Shown here piece by piece: positions 51,856-61,127 of a stretch of 64,000 bases of DNA. The notes below the pieces were generated by a model, which ran no database searches, was not told where the DNA came from, and saw only the letters and a list, made by a program, of their open reading frames with translations. This DNA comes from Verrucomicrobiota bacterium (GTDB lineage Bacteria; Auribacterota; JABMQX01; JAFGEW01). Within the stretch, counting starts at the first letter, position 1, and each line of letters begins with the position of its first letter. The position numbers and the translations under genes were made by a program. Location: the NCBI GenBank assembly GCA_016931415.1, contig JAFGEW010000076.1, forward strand, positions 1-64,000. The letters run 5' to 3'.

Positions 51856-54800
51856 CTATTCGGCTTCCTTGATGACCGCTACGAGGACGGGACGGCGGTC
51901 GGGGCCGCCGCGGTCGCTCTCGCAGTAGATGCGGATGGCGACCACATTGCGGGCGCCGGGCTTGAGCAGCTCGGCTGGGACGGCGTAGATGCGCTCGTCG
52001 TCCCCGGCGTCCTTGAACTCGGGTGGGAAGGCGCCCGTCGCGCCGATCTTCGTGCCGTTGACGTAGGTCTCGTCGGCGGCCCGGATCTCTCCGAGGCGCA
52101 ATTCGAGGTTGTCGGTCTTGAAGTCGGCGGGCACGTCGAACGTGAACCGGTACCAGGCGGTGCCGGCTTGGCCGTCGAACTCGCGCACCTTCTCGCCCCA
52201 CGGGCCTGGGCCTGGGTTCTCCCACTCACTCGGCGCAGCGGCGACGGCCCAGGTCAGATCGTCGAACTCTGGCGCGGAGAAGTCGGGCGAGTCCCCCATG
52301 AAGACGCGAGGTTGGCGCGGCAGAATGAGGAAACGGTCGGCGGCGTCCTGCGGATCGGGCGTTAGGTCGAAGAGCCACTCATCCGTGAAGCGCTTGCCCA
52401 GGTTCTGGTCGCCGCTGACGCGGACCAGCTCATCGACAAACAGGATCTGCTTGGCTTGGTTGCCCATGACGCGATAGACATCGGCATTGAGTCGCCGCTG
52501 CTCGGCGTAGAAGCGGCTCCAGAAATCGGCGCCATAGGCTTCGACGATCTGATCGACGATGTACCAGCACAAGGCGTCCGTCTTGGCGCGCATCGTGCCG
52601 GGCTGCTTGTTGTATTCGTCGGGCGGGAGCTGGATAGGGTTCGAGCCGAGTTCCTTGACTTCCTCGAGCATGGCGAGCGCCCTGGCCGTGTTGCGCCGAC
52701 GCGCCCCGTCGGAGTCGGCCATCTCGGTGACGCGCCAGCCGATCTCCTCAGTGCCCATGGCGAAGCCGTTGTCGGCCCATGCAGGGACGCCACGCACCAT
52801 CGCGGTGATGGTGACCCAGTGCAACTCATGCGAGTCGACGAGCAACGGGTTACTGCCGTGGCGCCACTGGCACGGAGCCATGCGGTGCGATGCCGGGATC
52901 CATGTTTCCGATCCGTTTCTGTCGCCCAAGGTGCCTCCGCCGTAGCCGGAAAGCATCGAGGCGTCCTGCACGCCGACGTAGAGCGCATACGGGCGGTGGT
53001 GGCCCGTGTACTCGATCTGCTTGTCGTAGATTGTGCGCACGTAGTCCATGTAGAAGTGGAACCAGCGCCGGTTGTTCGGGGTGTCGGGCATGAAGGCGAC
53101 CAAGCCCCGGTACTCCATGGACATCCAGCGCGTGAGCACATTGTCGGCTCTCCAGACCGCCTCGAGCTGGCCCTTGGGCGAAACGCGGAAGACACGCTCG
53201 GTCTCGTTCGACGGCTCCGGTGTCCAGCGTTCATTTCTCCATGTCTTCGGCACGTCGGTGATCCGCCAGGTGCTGAGGGCCTTCGTGTCGAGGATGCCGG
53301 CCGGCGAGCGGAAGTAGACGTGCTCGCGGCGCCCGCTCCAGTTGTACTTGGACATCGGGACGTTGTAGGCCGCCTCCGGCCACTCGTACGAGATCCGAAT
53401 CTCCTCACCGGGCTTCGGCGCAACGAACAGCGGCAGGCCGGCGCCGCCGAGCCGGCCGTCCCAGCCGACAAGGTACTCGGTGATCGCTTCCTGGATCGTG
53501 TAGCCTGTGCAGCCTTCGACGACGAGGTTGGTGGCTCCGCGCGGGATCGCTGCGAGCACGGGCGCGCGGCTCGTGCGGCTCACGGTGGCCGAGCCGTCGT
53601 CGCGGAAGGCGATCTGCCAGTTCTCGATGGGTGCATCGGCTTCCGAGTTCATCTCCCAGGCGACCACCTCGACCGTGTGCGGCAGGATGATGCCGGTCAC
53701 GTCGGGGTCCTGTGAGATGGTGAGCGTGAGCGGCCGCTTCCCGTCCATGACCTTGTTGCCGTCGAGGATCGTAGCCTCAATCACGGGGTGTTGGGCCGTG
53801 CGTGTCGCCAGCGGCTTCTCGCCGGCGAGCGTGGCGGTGACCTCGATGCCGCGGCTGTTGACCATCACGGCGAGACGGCCGGTGTTCTTGTCCGGTAGCG
53901 TCAGCTCAGCCGTCCAGTTGCTGTCCTTGCTCAGCTCGATGGTCCAGATGTGATTGTAGAACTCGCCAGCGCCCAACCACGTGTTGCCGAGCGCGCGCGA
54001 CGAGCGAGTCGGTGAGCCGTCGTCGGGGTAGGGGAACGGCTCTGGATCGGCCTCGTCCCAGATCGCGTCGATGCGGGCGCGGGCGCGGATCATCAGGTCG
54101 AGATCCGCGCGGCACTCTTCGATGAGCAGCCCCCACTGGCGGCGTTCCTGCATCAGGTTGCCCAACTGGCGCAGCCGCTCGGCGGCCGCGATGCGGATGT
54201 CGGGCTGACGCGGATCATGTTTGAGCACCTCGTCGGTTACCGCGTCGATGCGACTGCGCAGGTTCGGGTCCTTTCGGATCAGCTCGGCGGCGAGAGCCTT
54301 GCCCTGCCGCTCGTGCATGCTCGGGCTGAGCTGGAGCATGACGGCGATGCCGTCCTCGATTTGCTTGCGGTAGTCCTTGAGCTCGAGCTTCTCCTTGACC
54401 GCCTCGAGCGCGTCGGCGCCGGCCTTGCGGCGGGCCAACTCGTCGCCGAGCCCGTCCCAACGCACGACGCCCCAGGCGGGTATCTTCCAGGCGGCGGCGA
54501 CGAGGAGCTGCTCCGGCGAGTCATAGGTGAAGATCTGCATGGTCGGCTGGATGCTGCGGACCCAGAGCGGCACGCCAAGCTCGGGCGATTGGAGCCCGAA
54601 ATCGATGGCGAATCCGTCGCCCATGCTCCCATCTGCGCCGGGCGCGGCAAAGCACTCGATCCGGTTCGGCCACGTCGAGAGCGCAATCGACTGCTCCCAA
54701 CTCCTGGCGTTGTCCGAGAAGACGTGGGCGAGCGGCCGGCCGTCGATCTCGACGGTCAATCGCGCGCTCGTGATCGCGGCGGGTTTCGGCACCTCGGTCG

Positions 54801-55809
54801 TCTTGTACTGCCGGGCGCGTACGAGCAGGAGAATGCTGCCTTCCTCATGCTTGAACTGTGCGCGCTCGAACGCAACGTGGAGGTCGCGTAGCGTGAACGT
54901 CATCGGGCCTGCCGCGGGCATCAGCATGCCGGCCAGGATCCCCTGCGGCTCGGGCGCTGCGTTGCCGGTGAGTACATTGCGGTTGGGCTGCACGTCGGCG
55001 TGGACAAGCCGCTCGCTCGGCTGCACGAGGTCGACGAGCGCGAGTGCTTGGCCGCCGCCGCTCACGGTGCAGGCGCCGTCTCGCCAGAACGCCGTATGGG
55101 CCGGGTCCGTCAGGTTGGTGGTCACGACGAGCCGGGAGGCCGGTTTAAGCGTGACGCCCTTCTTGAGTTCGCGCTCGGTCAGCTCGGTCCCGTCGAGCAC
55201 GAGCTTCAGGCCCTCGGGCAGCGGGTCGGTGGCGCCCAGATGCAGCTCGCCGCTGCGTGTGGCAGCGTCGACGTTGGCTTGGTCGCGGGTGGCTTCATGC
55301 TCGGCGGCTACCGTGTTCCAGTCGCGGAACAGGTTGTGGCTCCCGCTGATGCCGCCCCAGCCGCGCAGGTAGACGGTGTCGTTGACGGCGATCGTGCGTG
55401 CAATGATGTTGCGGTCCTTGATGGGCGGGATCCATGCGTCGACCTCCTCGGGATCGAGGTCGGTCAGGAACATGAACTCGCCTGTCTTCGAATCGACCAA
55501 GCGCGCATCGAGCCAGTTGCCCCAGTCGCCACCGTGGCCGTCGCCCTCGTCGTCGATGATGAGCGAGAGCGTTCCCGCCTGGTCAAGCGGGATGTCGATC
55601 GACTCCGGGTCGTCGCCGGGCAGGAAGACACGCGACTTGAACACCTCCGTGCCGTCGAGTTGGACGCGGAAGATCGACTCGCCGCTCCGGCCCTTGCAGC
55701 CGTCGTCGACCGCGATCCGGGCCACGAAGCGGTCGAATGTCGTGCCTGACGCGGGCACAGCGGCGAGCAGGATGAGCGTTACGGCGGATACAAGGGTGGC
55801 GCGTAGCAT
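51856..55809 (-). CDS. Giant secreted protein with NPCBM domain and degenerate peptidase-MA region
   Basis: 1317 residues. Signal peptide to about residue 23 (LAAVPASGT). Residues about 24-150 fit an NPCBM/NEW2-type sugar-binding domain (DRFVARIAVDDGCKGRSG, FRVQLDGTEVF). A helical stretch lies near 480-600. Around residue 990 it contains HELHW (994-998) followed by VPAWADNGFA, aligning with the HExxH...WxxEGLA block of the peptidase-MA proteins in this window but lacking the second histidine at its normal place and the third-ligand glutamate. The C-terminus is a galactose-binding-like jelly roll (AWYRFTFDVPADF). A purine-rich GGAGGAGGAGG precedes the ATG. Confidence 0.75.
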   Translation of the reverse strand: MLRATLVSAVTLILLAAVPASGTTFDRFVARIAVDDGCKGRSGESIFRVQLDGTEVFKSRVFLPGDDPESIDIPLDQAGTLSLIIDDEGDGHGGDWGNWLDARLVDSKTGEFMFLTDLDPEEVDAWIPPIKDRNIIARTIAVNDTVYLRGWGGISGSHNLFRDWNTVAAEHEATRDQANVDAATRSGELHLGATDPLPEGLKLVLDGTELTERELKKGVTLKPASRLVVTTNLTDPAHTAFWRDGACTVSGGGQALALVDLVQPSERLVHADVQPNRNVLTGNAAPEPQGILAGMLMPAAGPMTFTLRDLHVAFERAQFKHEEGSILLLVRARQYKTTEVPKPAAITSARLTVEIDGRPLAHVFSDNARSWEQSIALSTWPNRIECFAAPGADGSMGDGFAIDFGLQSPELGVPLWVRSIQPTMQIFTYDSPEQLLVAAAWKIPAWGVVRWDGLGDELARRKAGADALEAVKEKLELKDYRKQIEDGIAVMLQLSPSMHERQGKALAAELIRKDPNLRSRIDAVTDEVLKHDPRQPDIRIAAAERLRQLGNLMQERRQWGLLIEECRADLDLMIRARARIDAIWDEADPEPFPYPDDGSPTRSSRALGNTWLGAGEFYNHIWTIELSKDSNWTAELTLPDKNTGRLAVMVNSRGIEVTATLAGEKPLATRTAQHPVIEATILDGNKVMDGKRPLTLTISQDPDVTGIILPHTVEVVAWEMNSEADAPIENWQIAFRDDGSATVSRTSRAPVLAAIPRGATNLVVEGCTGYTIQEAITEYLVGWDGRLGGAGLPLFVAPKPGEEIRISYEWPEAAYNVPMSKYNWSGRREHVYFRSPAGILDTKALSTWRITDVPKTWRNERWTPEPSNETERVFRVSPKGQLEAVWRADNVLTRWMSMEYRGLVAFMPDTPNNRRWFHFYMDYVRTIYDKQIEYTGHHRPYALYVGVQDASMLSGYGGGTLGDRNGSETWIPASHRMAPCQWRHGSNPLLVDSHELHWVTITAMVRGVPAWADNGFAMGTEEIGWRVTEMADSDGARRRNTARALAMLEEVKELGSNPIQLPPDEYNKQPGTMRAKTDALCWYIVDQIVEAYGADFWSRFYAEQRRLNADVYRVMGNQAKQILFVDELVRVSGDQNLGKRFTDEWLFDLTPDPQDAADRFLILPRQPRVFMGDSPDFSAPEFDDLTWAVAAAPSEWENPGPGPWGEKVREFDGQAGTAWYRFTFDVPADFKTDNLELRLGEIRAADETYVNGTKIGATGAFPPEFKDAGDDERIYAVPAELLKPGARNVVAIRIYCESDRGGPDRRPVLVAVIKEAE

Positions 55810-56067
55810 GTGTTGTCTTCCTCCTCCTCCGTTCGGGCCTTTCTGGGCGGTCCGGCGGGTCCTCATGTGGGTCGGCGGCCCCCTGGCCGTTGCGCGCCGG
55901 TGTGGGTGTGGACGCCCGGCGTGCGCAAACCAATAAGCTAGGACGGCCGGTCTAGCTTTTCAACACGAAACGGCCAGCGTGCCCGGGGTGGGTGCGAGGA
56001 GCGTTGCGCGCCGAGCGCGGTATCGGATAGGATGGCGAGCGGCGGCGCTCCCGCCGAGGAGCTTGAT

Positions 56068-57420
56068 ATGCCCCTGCTGGCGAAATACCTGACGGCTGAC
56101 CGCGTCGTGGATCTATCGAGCCGCGACAAGGCCGGCGCGATCCGCGAACTCGCGGCGGCTGCGGCGCGCTCGACCGATGGCCTGGACGCGGCACATATCG
56201 CCGAGCGGGTATTCGAGCGCGAAGCGCTCATTACAACCCGTGTGGGCGACGCCGTGGCCTTGCCGCACGCCCGGTTGGCGATGGGCCCCGAGGCGGTCCT
56301 TGCCGTAGGCCGGAGCGTGGCCGGGGTGGACTACGATGACGACAACCCGGCACCGGTGCGGCTGCTCGCGCTGCTGTTGGTCGACGAGCGGCGGCCTGAG
56401 TTGGCGCTCACGCTGCTCTCGGCGCTCGGGCGGCGGCTGCGCGATGAGAGGCTTCGCAACCGGCTGATCGAGACGGCCGACCCGGCACGCTTCGCCGAGC
56501 TGCTCGATGCCGGTGTGCCGCGCGAGGAGGCGCAATCGCCCGGCGTGGCCCCCGAGCTGTCAGCGCTTACGCTAAGGCACGCCGTCGAAGCCGCGCGAGA
56601 ATCCGGCGCGGCTGCCGCGATTATCTGCGTGGACGCCGAGACCGAGATCGACGCCGTACTCGACGCCGACTGGCCTGTGCCCGTCATCATCGCCGGCCAG
56701 GATCTCAAGCTTCCTGATGACAGCGAGCGCCGGACCCACCAGACGGTCCTGCTGCCGGCGCCTGGACGCAACCGGACCGACTCGGTCCGCCTGGGCCTGC
56801 TCATGTGCGTGGCCCAGCGGCTCGTCGGGCGACACGACGTGGTGGTGGCGCTGAGCGGCCCGCCGCACTCGGGCTGGCTCGACACGCTGCTGTTGACGCG
56901 CGTGGGCGATGAGCTTGGCGCGCTGAGCGACGCGTGGGTCTCCGACATCGCCGTGGACATCCGGCCCGCCGTACTCGAGCGGCTCGTCGAGATCGCAACC
57001 TCGCTCGGGCGTGAGGGCCGCGAGGGGCGCTCGGTCGGCACGATCTTCATTGTGGGCGACTCCGAGCGGGTGCTCGCCCAGTCGCACCAGCTCATCATCA
57101 ACCCATTCCGCGGCTACGACGAGAACGACCTCAATATTCTTGATCCCCGCCTCGAGGAGACGATCAAGGAGCTCGCTGCCGTTGATGGCGCCTTCATCGT
57201 GCGCGGCGACGGCGTGCTCCTCTCGGCCGGCACCTACCTGCGTCCGGTCACACAGGGCGAGCCGCTCCCCTCGGGCCTGGGTACACGGCACGCCGTGGCC
57301 GCCGCGACCAGCGCCTCGACGGCCGCGTTGGCCATTGTCGTGTCCGAGTCGTCGGGCGCGGTCACCGTGTTCCACGACGGGCGCGCGCTCATCTCCCTCA
57401 GCAGGTCGGCCGCGGGGTAA
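56068..57420 (+). CDS. Diadenylate cyclase (DisA_N domain) with N-terminal PTS EIIA type-2 domain
   Basis: 450 residues. Residues 1 to about 155 match the PTS EIIA (fructose/nitrogen) domain, with the phospho-histidine site ALPHAR at His67. Residues about 170-300 resemble the pyruvate-kinase C-terminal-like domain that precedes the cyclase in archaeal DacZ-type enzymes. The C-terminal DAC domain shows the DGAFIVRGDG motif (Asp373) and GTRHAVAAATS (Arg407, His408), the two blocks that bind ATP and metal for c-di-AMP synthesis; the usual RHR is RHA here. The start at 56068 has GAGGAG 7 bases upstream. A PTS-regulated c-di-AMP synthase is implied. Confidence 0.8.
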   Translation: MPLLAKYLTADRVVDLSSRDKAGAIRELAAAAARSTDGLDAAHIAERVFEREALITTRVGDAVALPHARLAMGPEAVLAVGRSVAGVDYDDDNPAPVRLLALLLVDERRPELALTLLSALGRRLRDERLRNRLIETADPARFAELLDAGVPREEAQSPGVAPELSALTLRHAVEAARESGAAAAIICVDAETEIDAVLDADWPVPVIIAGQDLKLPDDSERRTHQTVLLPAPGRNRTDSVRLGLLMCVAQRLVGRHDVVVALSGPPHSGWLDTLLLTRVGDELGALSDAWVSDIAVDIRPAVLERLVEIATSLGREGREGRSVGTIFIVGDSERVLAQSHQLIINPFRGYDENDLNILDPRLEETIKELAAVDGAFIVRGDGVLLSAGTYLRPVTQGEPLPSGLGTRHAVAAATSASTAALAIVVSESSGAVTVFHDGRALISLSRSAAG

Positions 57421-57466
57421 GTGGTGCTCATCGGGAGAACGGTGCGATCATCAAGGAGACACGGAA

Positions 57467-57679
57467 GTGAAGATCGTCCTGGAGAAGGTTACGCCTGAGA
57501 CGCTGGCGAGGTACCTCGAGAACAAGGCGCTGCGCATCTACGGCATCACGCCGGTCTCCGAGGGCTACAAGCCCAACGTCGAGGAGGAGATGCGCACCTC
57601 CTACAACGTCGAGATCCTTGTGCTCGGCAAGCTCAAGCAGCAGTTCGCCGACCTGCTCGAAGGCAGACCCGCCAAGTAG
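57467..57679 (+). CDS. Small protein of unknown function, downstream of the cyclase
   Basis: 70 residues from a GTG with AGGAG 8 bases upstream, 47 bases after the cyclase gene. Sequence begins VKIVLEKVTPETLARYLENKALRIYGITPV and is a small alpha/beta protein without signal peptide (given as three pieces: VKIVLEKVTP, ETLARYLENK, ALRIYGITPV). Charged and well-formed codons support a real gene. I do not recognise the family. It could be a regulator or a partner of the cyclase. Confidence 0.65.
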   Translation: MKIVLEKVTPETLARYLENKALRIYGITPVSEGYKPNVEEEMRTSYNVEILVLGKLKQQFADLLEGRPAK

Positions 57680-57909
57680 CGCCGTCCACCGGCCGCGCGC
57701 GTTGCACTGCCGCACAAGGCGTCGGCGTCACGCCCGCGGCGGCGGCCGACGACGGCTCCCTCCCTGTTTCGGCACCCGGCATGGGTGTTGCTCTCGCGTG
57801 GACTAAAGAGACTCGCTAAGGAACTCCTGGCGCGCGCTGGCGTTTTCAATGACGAGGGCATGTGATGGGCATCCCGGTCGCCCGTCCGGCCAACGAAGGG
57901 GTAGGAGCC

Positions 57910-58155
57910 ATGAGAGACCTGAAGCTGACACCAAGGACTCGCACCAGCTACGTCATGAGGTCGGTGCCGGACTTCGACCGCGTTCTGCGGCGCGAGCGGC
58001 AGTTCAACCTGCTCCGCATCATCCACGAATTGCCGAACGCCAGGCAGATGCCGTGGTGGACGGTGTGTCGCGTCGCGGGATTGACCGAGATCGAGATCCG
58101 CCTGCTCAACGACGTACTGGCCGAAGAAGCGCGCGACTCTGTGCAGGCCGCCTAG
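57910..58155 (+). CDS. Small basic protein of unknown function
   Basis: 81 residues. Begins MRDLKLTPRTRTSYVMRSV and includes VLRRERQFNLLRIIHEL and a WWTVCRVAGLTEIEIRLL segment that looks like a winged or helix-turn-helix helix pair, so DNA binding is possible. The ATG at 57910 has GGAG just upstream; an ATG 48 bases earlier is also in frame. No family is recognised. Confidence 0.55.
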   Translation: MRDLKLTPRTRTSYVMRSVPDFDRVLRRERQFNLLRIIHELPNARQMPWWTVCRVAGLTEIEIRLLNDVLAEEARDSVQAA

Positions 58156-58167
58156 CTTTCGGAACGA

Positions 58168-58203
58168 CAGGATCGCAGGGCCAACACGGTCCGTCCCATC
58201 CTG
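58168..58203. repeat. CAGGAT / ATCCTG inverted pair between converging genes
   Basis: A 6-bp pair (58168-58173 with 58198-58203) around a GC-rich loop. It may terminate the plus-strand gene ending at 58155 or be a relative of the repeat at 15112-15134. Confidence 0.35.
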
Positions 58204-58224
58204 CAGATCCCGTCCTCTTTCTAA

Positions 58225-59856
58225 TCACTCAAAGTCGCGCGCGTAGCGCTCGCGCAACGCCTGCTTGAGCACCTTCTCCGTCGTGCCCTGGGGCATCTCG
58301 CCGGCGGCGACGATGTGGATGCGTCGCGGGGCCTTGTACGGGGCGATGCGCGCACGGCACCAGTCGAGCAGCTCGTCTTCGTCCGGCCGGAGTCCGTCGA
58401 GCAGCTCGACGACGCCGACCGGCACCTCGCCCTTGTCGCGATGCGGCACGCCGATGACGACGGCGCGTGCCACGGCCGGGTGCTCAGCGATCTCGTCTTC
58501 GACCTCGCTCGCGAAGATCGAGTACCCTCCGCACTTGATGACGTCCTTAATGCGCCCGACGAGCTGCACGAGTCCGCCGGGGAAGCGACGCGCCAGGTCG
58601 CCCGTGCGAAGCCAGCCGCCGGGCGTGAGTGCCTCGCGCGTGGCTGCCTCGTCTTTCCAGTAGCCGTTCGTGACGCCGGGCCCCTTGATGAGGCACTCAC
58701 CCACGCCCCCCCAGCGCACTGTGTCCCCACGCTTGTTCTCGATCCGCACCCGGTACGGCGGCACCGGCATACACAGGCCGGCGCGGGTCGGCAGGAAGGG
58801 TGCGTCGAGGCCGAAGAGCGCCACGCCGCCCAGCTCGACCATGCCGTAGGCGTTCATGAACAGCGAGCGGCCCATTCGCTGCCCGAACAGCCGGAACAAG
58901 CCGCCGTAGCGGCGTAGCCGCCGCCGCGCCTCGTGGGGCAAGTGGTCGCTGGCGCAGATCCAGATGCGGATGCTCTTGAGCCTTTCGCGCGGCGGTGCGG
59001 CGTCGAGCAGGCGCTGGAACATCGTCGGCACGCCGGTAAAGACGCTCACCTTGTAGTGATCGATTATGGCGATCGCCCGCTCGGCGTCGAAGCGCGTCAT
59101 GAACCGTCCGCGCACTCCGGCGACCAGACCGTAGAGCACCGTGCTGATCGTCATGATGTGTGCCCACGGCAGGGCGATGAGCGCCAAGTCGCGCCGGCCC
59201 ACGAACGGCGCGTAAAGGCCCGAGATCGCCAGCCCCCCGAGCAACGCCCGGCTCGACAACATCGCACCCTTCGGCGAGCCTGTCGTGCCCGATGTGTGCA
59301 GGATGGCCACGGTGTCCCGCTGGTCGAGGGGAGCGGGTGTCACCGGCCCCGCGTCGAGGTAATCGGGCGAGATGCGCCGGAACCCGTCGAGGTGCGGCGT
59401 GCCGTGGTCGGCCTGCACCCAGTGCTCGACCGGCAACGCGGCAGTCGAGCCGATCTTCCCGGCAAAGAGCGCCGTATCAGTCACGAGTACGCGCGCGCCG
59501 CAACGCGCGAGCAGCTTGGCCACCTCGACGCGCTGGAGCAGCGGGTTGAGCGGCACGGCGATGCCGCCGGCGCGAATGATGCCCATGAAGTAGCGGAAGT
59601 AGCGAACGTCGTTCGTCTTGTAGATCGCCACGAGATCGCCCTTGCGCACGCCCACCTCCTCGACGAGGAACCGGGCGATGGCGTTGATCTCGCGATAGAG
59701 GTCGCGGTAGCGCTGGAGCGGCTCGGGCCGGCCGTCGAGCCCGACGAGATCGTCATGGTAGCTCACCTCGCGGTTGCCCAGGATGGGCAGCAGCTCGTCA
59801 GGCAGCGTCGCCAGCGTCAGCCGTTTGTCGCGGGCCAGCCGCAGTCGCCGCAGCAT
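58225..59856 (-). CDS. AMP-binding acyl-CoA ligase / synthetase
   Basis: 543 residues from the ATG at 59856. P-loop motif HTSGTTGSPKGAM near residue 190, the A5-like block NAYGMVELGG, the A7/A8 block GWLRTGDLARRFPGG and RIKDVIKCGGY, and the end with the catalytic lysine GTTEKVLK. It activates a carboxylic acid (probably a fatty acid) as an adenylate. It begins 2 bases after the stop of the reductase gene upstream, so they are one operon. Confidence 0.92.
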   Translation of the reverse strand: MLRRLRLARDKRLTLATLPDELLPILGNREVSYHDDLVGLDGRPEPLQRYRDLYREINAIARFLVEEVGVRKGDLVAIYKTNDVRYFRYFMGIIRAGGIAVPLNPLLQRVEVAKLLARCGARVLVTDTALFAGKIGSTAALPVEHWVQADHGTPHLDGFRRISPDYLDAGPVTPAPLDQRDTVAILHTSGTTGSPKGAMLSSRALLGGLAISGLYAPFVGRRDLALIALPWAHIMTISTVLYGLVAGVRGRFMTRFDAERAIAIIDHYKVSVFTGVPTMFQRLLDAAPPRERLKSIRIWICASDHLPHEARRRLRRYGGLFRLFGQRMGRSLFMNAYGMVELGGVALFGLDAPFLPTRAGLCMPVPPYRVRIENKRGDTVRWGGVGECLIKGPGVTNGYWKDEAATREALTPGGWLRTGDLARRFPGGLVQLVGRIKDVIKCGGYSIFASEVEDEIAEHPAVARAVVIGVPHRDKGEVPVGVVELLDGLRPDEDELLDWCRARIAPYKAPRRIHIVAAGEMPQGTTEKVLKQALRERYARDFE

Positions 59857-59858
59857 GC

Positions 59859-61019
59859 TCAGGCCGCCTCCGTTCGCAGCGTCACGGGCCGGCGGCCCCA
59901 GTCCGATTCGACGCAGTAGCGGAAGAGCTTCTCGAGGTACTCGGTCACCTTTGGCGCGCGGATGCCGGCCGGGTCGAGCAGCGCGCGGGCGCGTGTCGTG
60001 TCGTACATCGTCTTCATGCGGAAGTAGGGGAGATAGACTTTGCCGTTGTGCAGCACGCGCCGGCGCTTGCCCCAGACCGTGGCGTAGAGCAGCGGCCGCA
60101 ATACGGCGAGGAAGAACGTCGGGTCGAAGAACCGCGGCGGCTTGATGCCGAAGAACGCCGAGGCGAACTCGCCGATCTCGCCGATCGTCGCGCTCCCCTC
60201 GGGTCCGGCGCAGAGGTGAACGCACGTGCCCGCCACCTTGTCGTCGAGCGCGAGGTGCGCCACGGCGTCGGCGACGAAATCGACCGGGACGACGTCGATC
60301 ACCGCGTCCGGATGCCCCGGCACGGTGCGCCAGCGGTGCTTGGCGTAGACCTTGAGGGGCCAGTAGAGCGTTTTGAAGCTTGTCGTGATCCCCGTGCGCG
60401 AGTCGCCCACAATGATGCTCGGCCGCGCGATCACTACCGGCACGTCGTCCCTGGCAGCGCGCACGAGCTTCTCGGCTTCGCACTTGGTGCGCTCGTACGT
60501 GTTGCGGAAACCCTGGCCGATGTCGAGCTCCTCCTCCGTCACCAGCCCTGCCCGTGTGCCGGCCACGAACGCTGTGCCGATATAGGCCAGCGCCTTGAGC
60601 GAGCCGCTGCCCTGCAGCGCGCGCGCCAGATCAAGCACGCCCTTCGTGCCGCCGACGTTGATCTGCCAGGCCACCTCGAGCGGGCGGTCGAAGCGCACCG
60701 TGGCCGCTGAGTGGATCACGTGCGTCGTGCCGTCGATAAGCGAGCCGTAGGCCGCCTTACTGAGCCCGAAACGATCGAGTGTCAGGTCAGCCGCATGAAC
60801 CTCAATCCGTGTGCGCACCCTGTCACGCTCGGCCGGTTCGAACAGACCGTCCACCAGTTCGCTTACGCGGTCACCGGCCGGCTCGCCCTCGCGCCCGCGC
60901 ACAAGCAACGTAAACCGCGCCTGAGGCAGCCGCGCAACGAGCCGCTTGAGCACCTCGCGCCCAAGGAACCCCGTCGCCCCTGTTATGACAAACCGCTCAG
61001 CCAAGCGCGTGCCTCTCAC
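59859..61019 (-). CDS. Fatty acyl-CoA reductase-like short-chain dehydrogenase (Male-sterility domain)
   Basis: 386 residues. NAD(P)-binding GATGFLG at about residues 14-20 and the catalytic YERTKCEAE (YxxxK) near residue 178. The whole follows the NAD_binding_4 thioester-reductase pattern, which reduces acyl-CoA or acyl-ACP to aldehyde or alcohol. The C-terminal 120 residues (PPRFFDPTFFLAVLRPLL and VLHNGKVYLPYF) are an extra lipid-substrate region. The partner acyl-CoA ligase gene follows directly, so a route from fatty acid to fatty aldehyde, alcohol or alkyl-lipid precursor is likely. Confidence 0.87.
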   Translation of the reverse strand: MRGTRLAERFVITGATGFLGREVLKRLVARLPQARFTLLVRGREGEPAGDRVSELVDGLFEPAERDRVRTRIEVHAADLTLDRFGLSKAAYGSLIDGTTHVIHSAATVRFDRPLEVAWQINVGGTKGVLDLARALQGSGSLKALAYIGTAFVAGTRAGLVTEEELDIGQGFRNTYERTKCEAEKLVRAARDDVPVVIARPSIIVGDSRTGITTSFKTLYWPLKVYAKHRWRTVPGHPDAVIDVVPVDFVADAVAHLALDDKVAGTCVHLCAGPEGSATIGEIGEFASAFFGIKPPRFFDPTFFLAVLRPLLYATVWGKRRRVLHNGKVYLPYFRMKTMYDTTRARALLDPAGIRAPKVTEYLEKLFRYCVESDWGRRPVTLRTEAA

Positions 61020-61127
61020 TCCTCAGTGGTGGATCCCCGACGGCCCCGACGATAGCCGAGAACCCCGTGCCAATCAAGCGAACACCCAGCCCTTCTCGGC
61101 CGAGTTGGGTGCCGATCAGGAGGAGGC

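Noticed and set aside
52456-53715. A 419-codon plus-strand frame inside the giant secreted protein gene
   Set aside because: Antisense shadow; the minus strand has the signal peptide and the recognisable domains.
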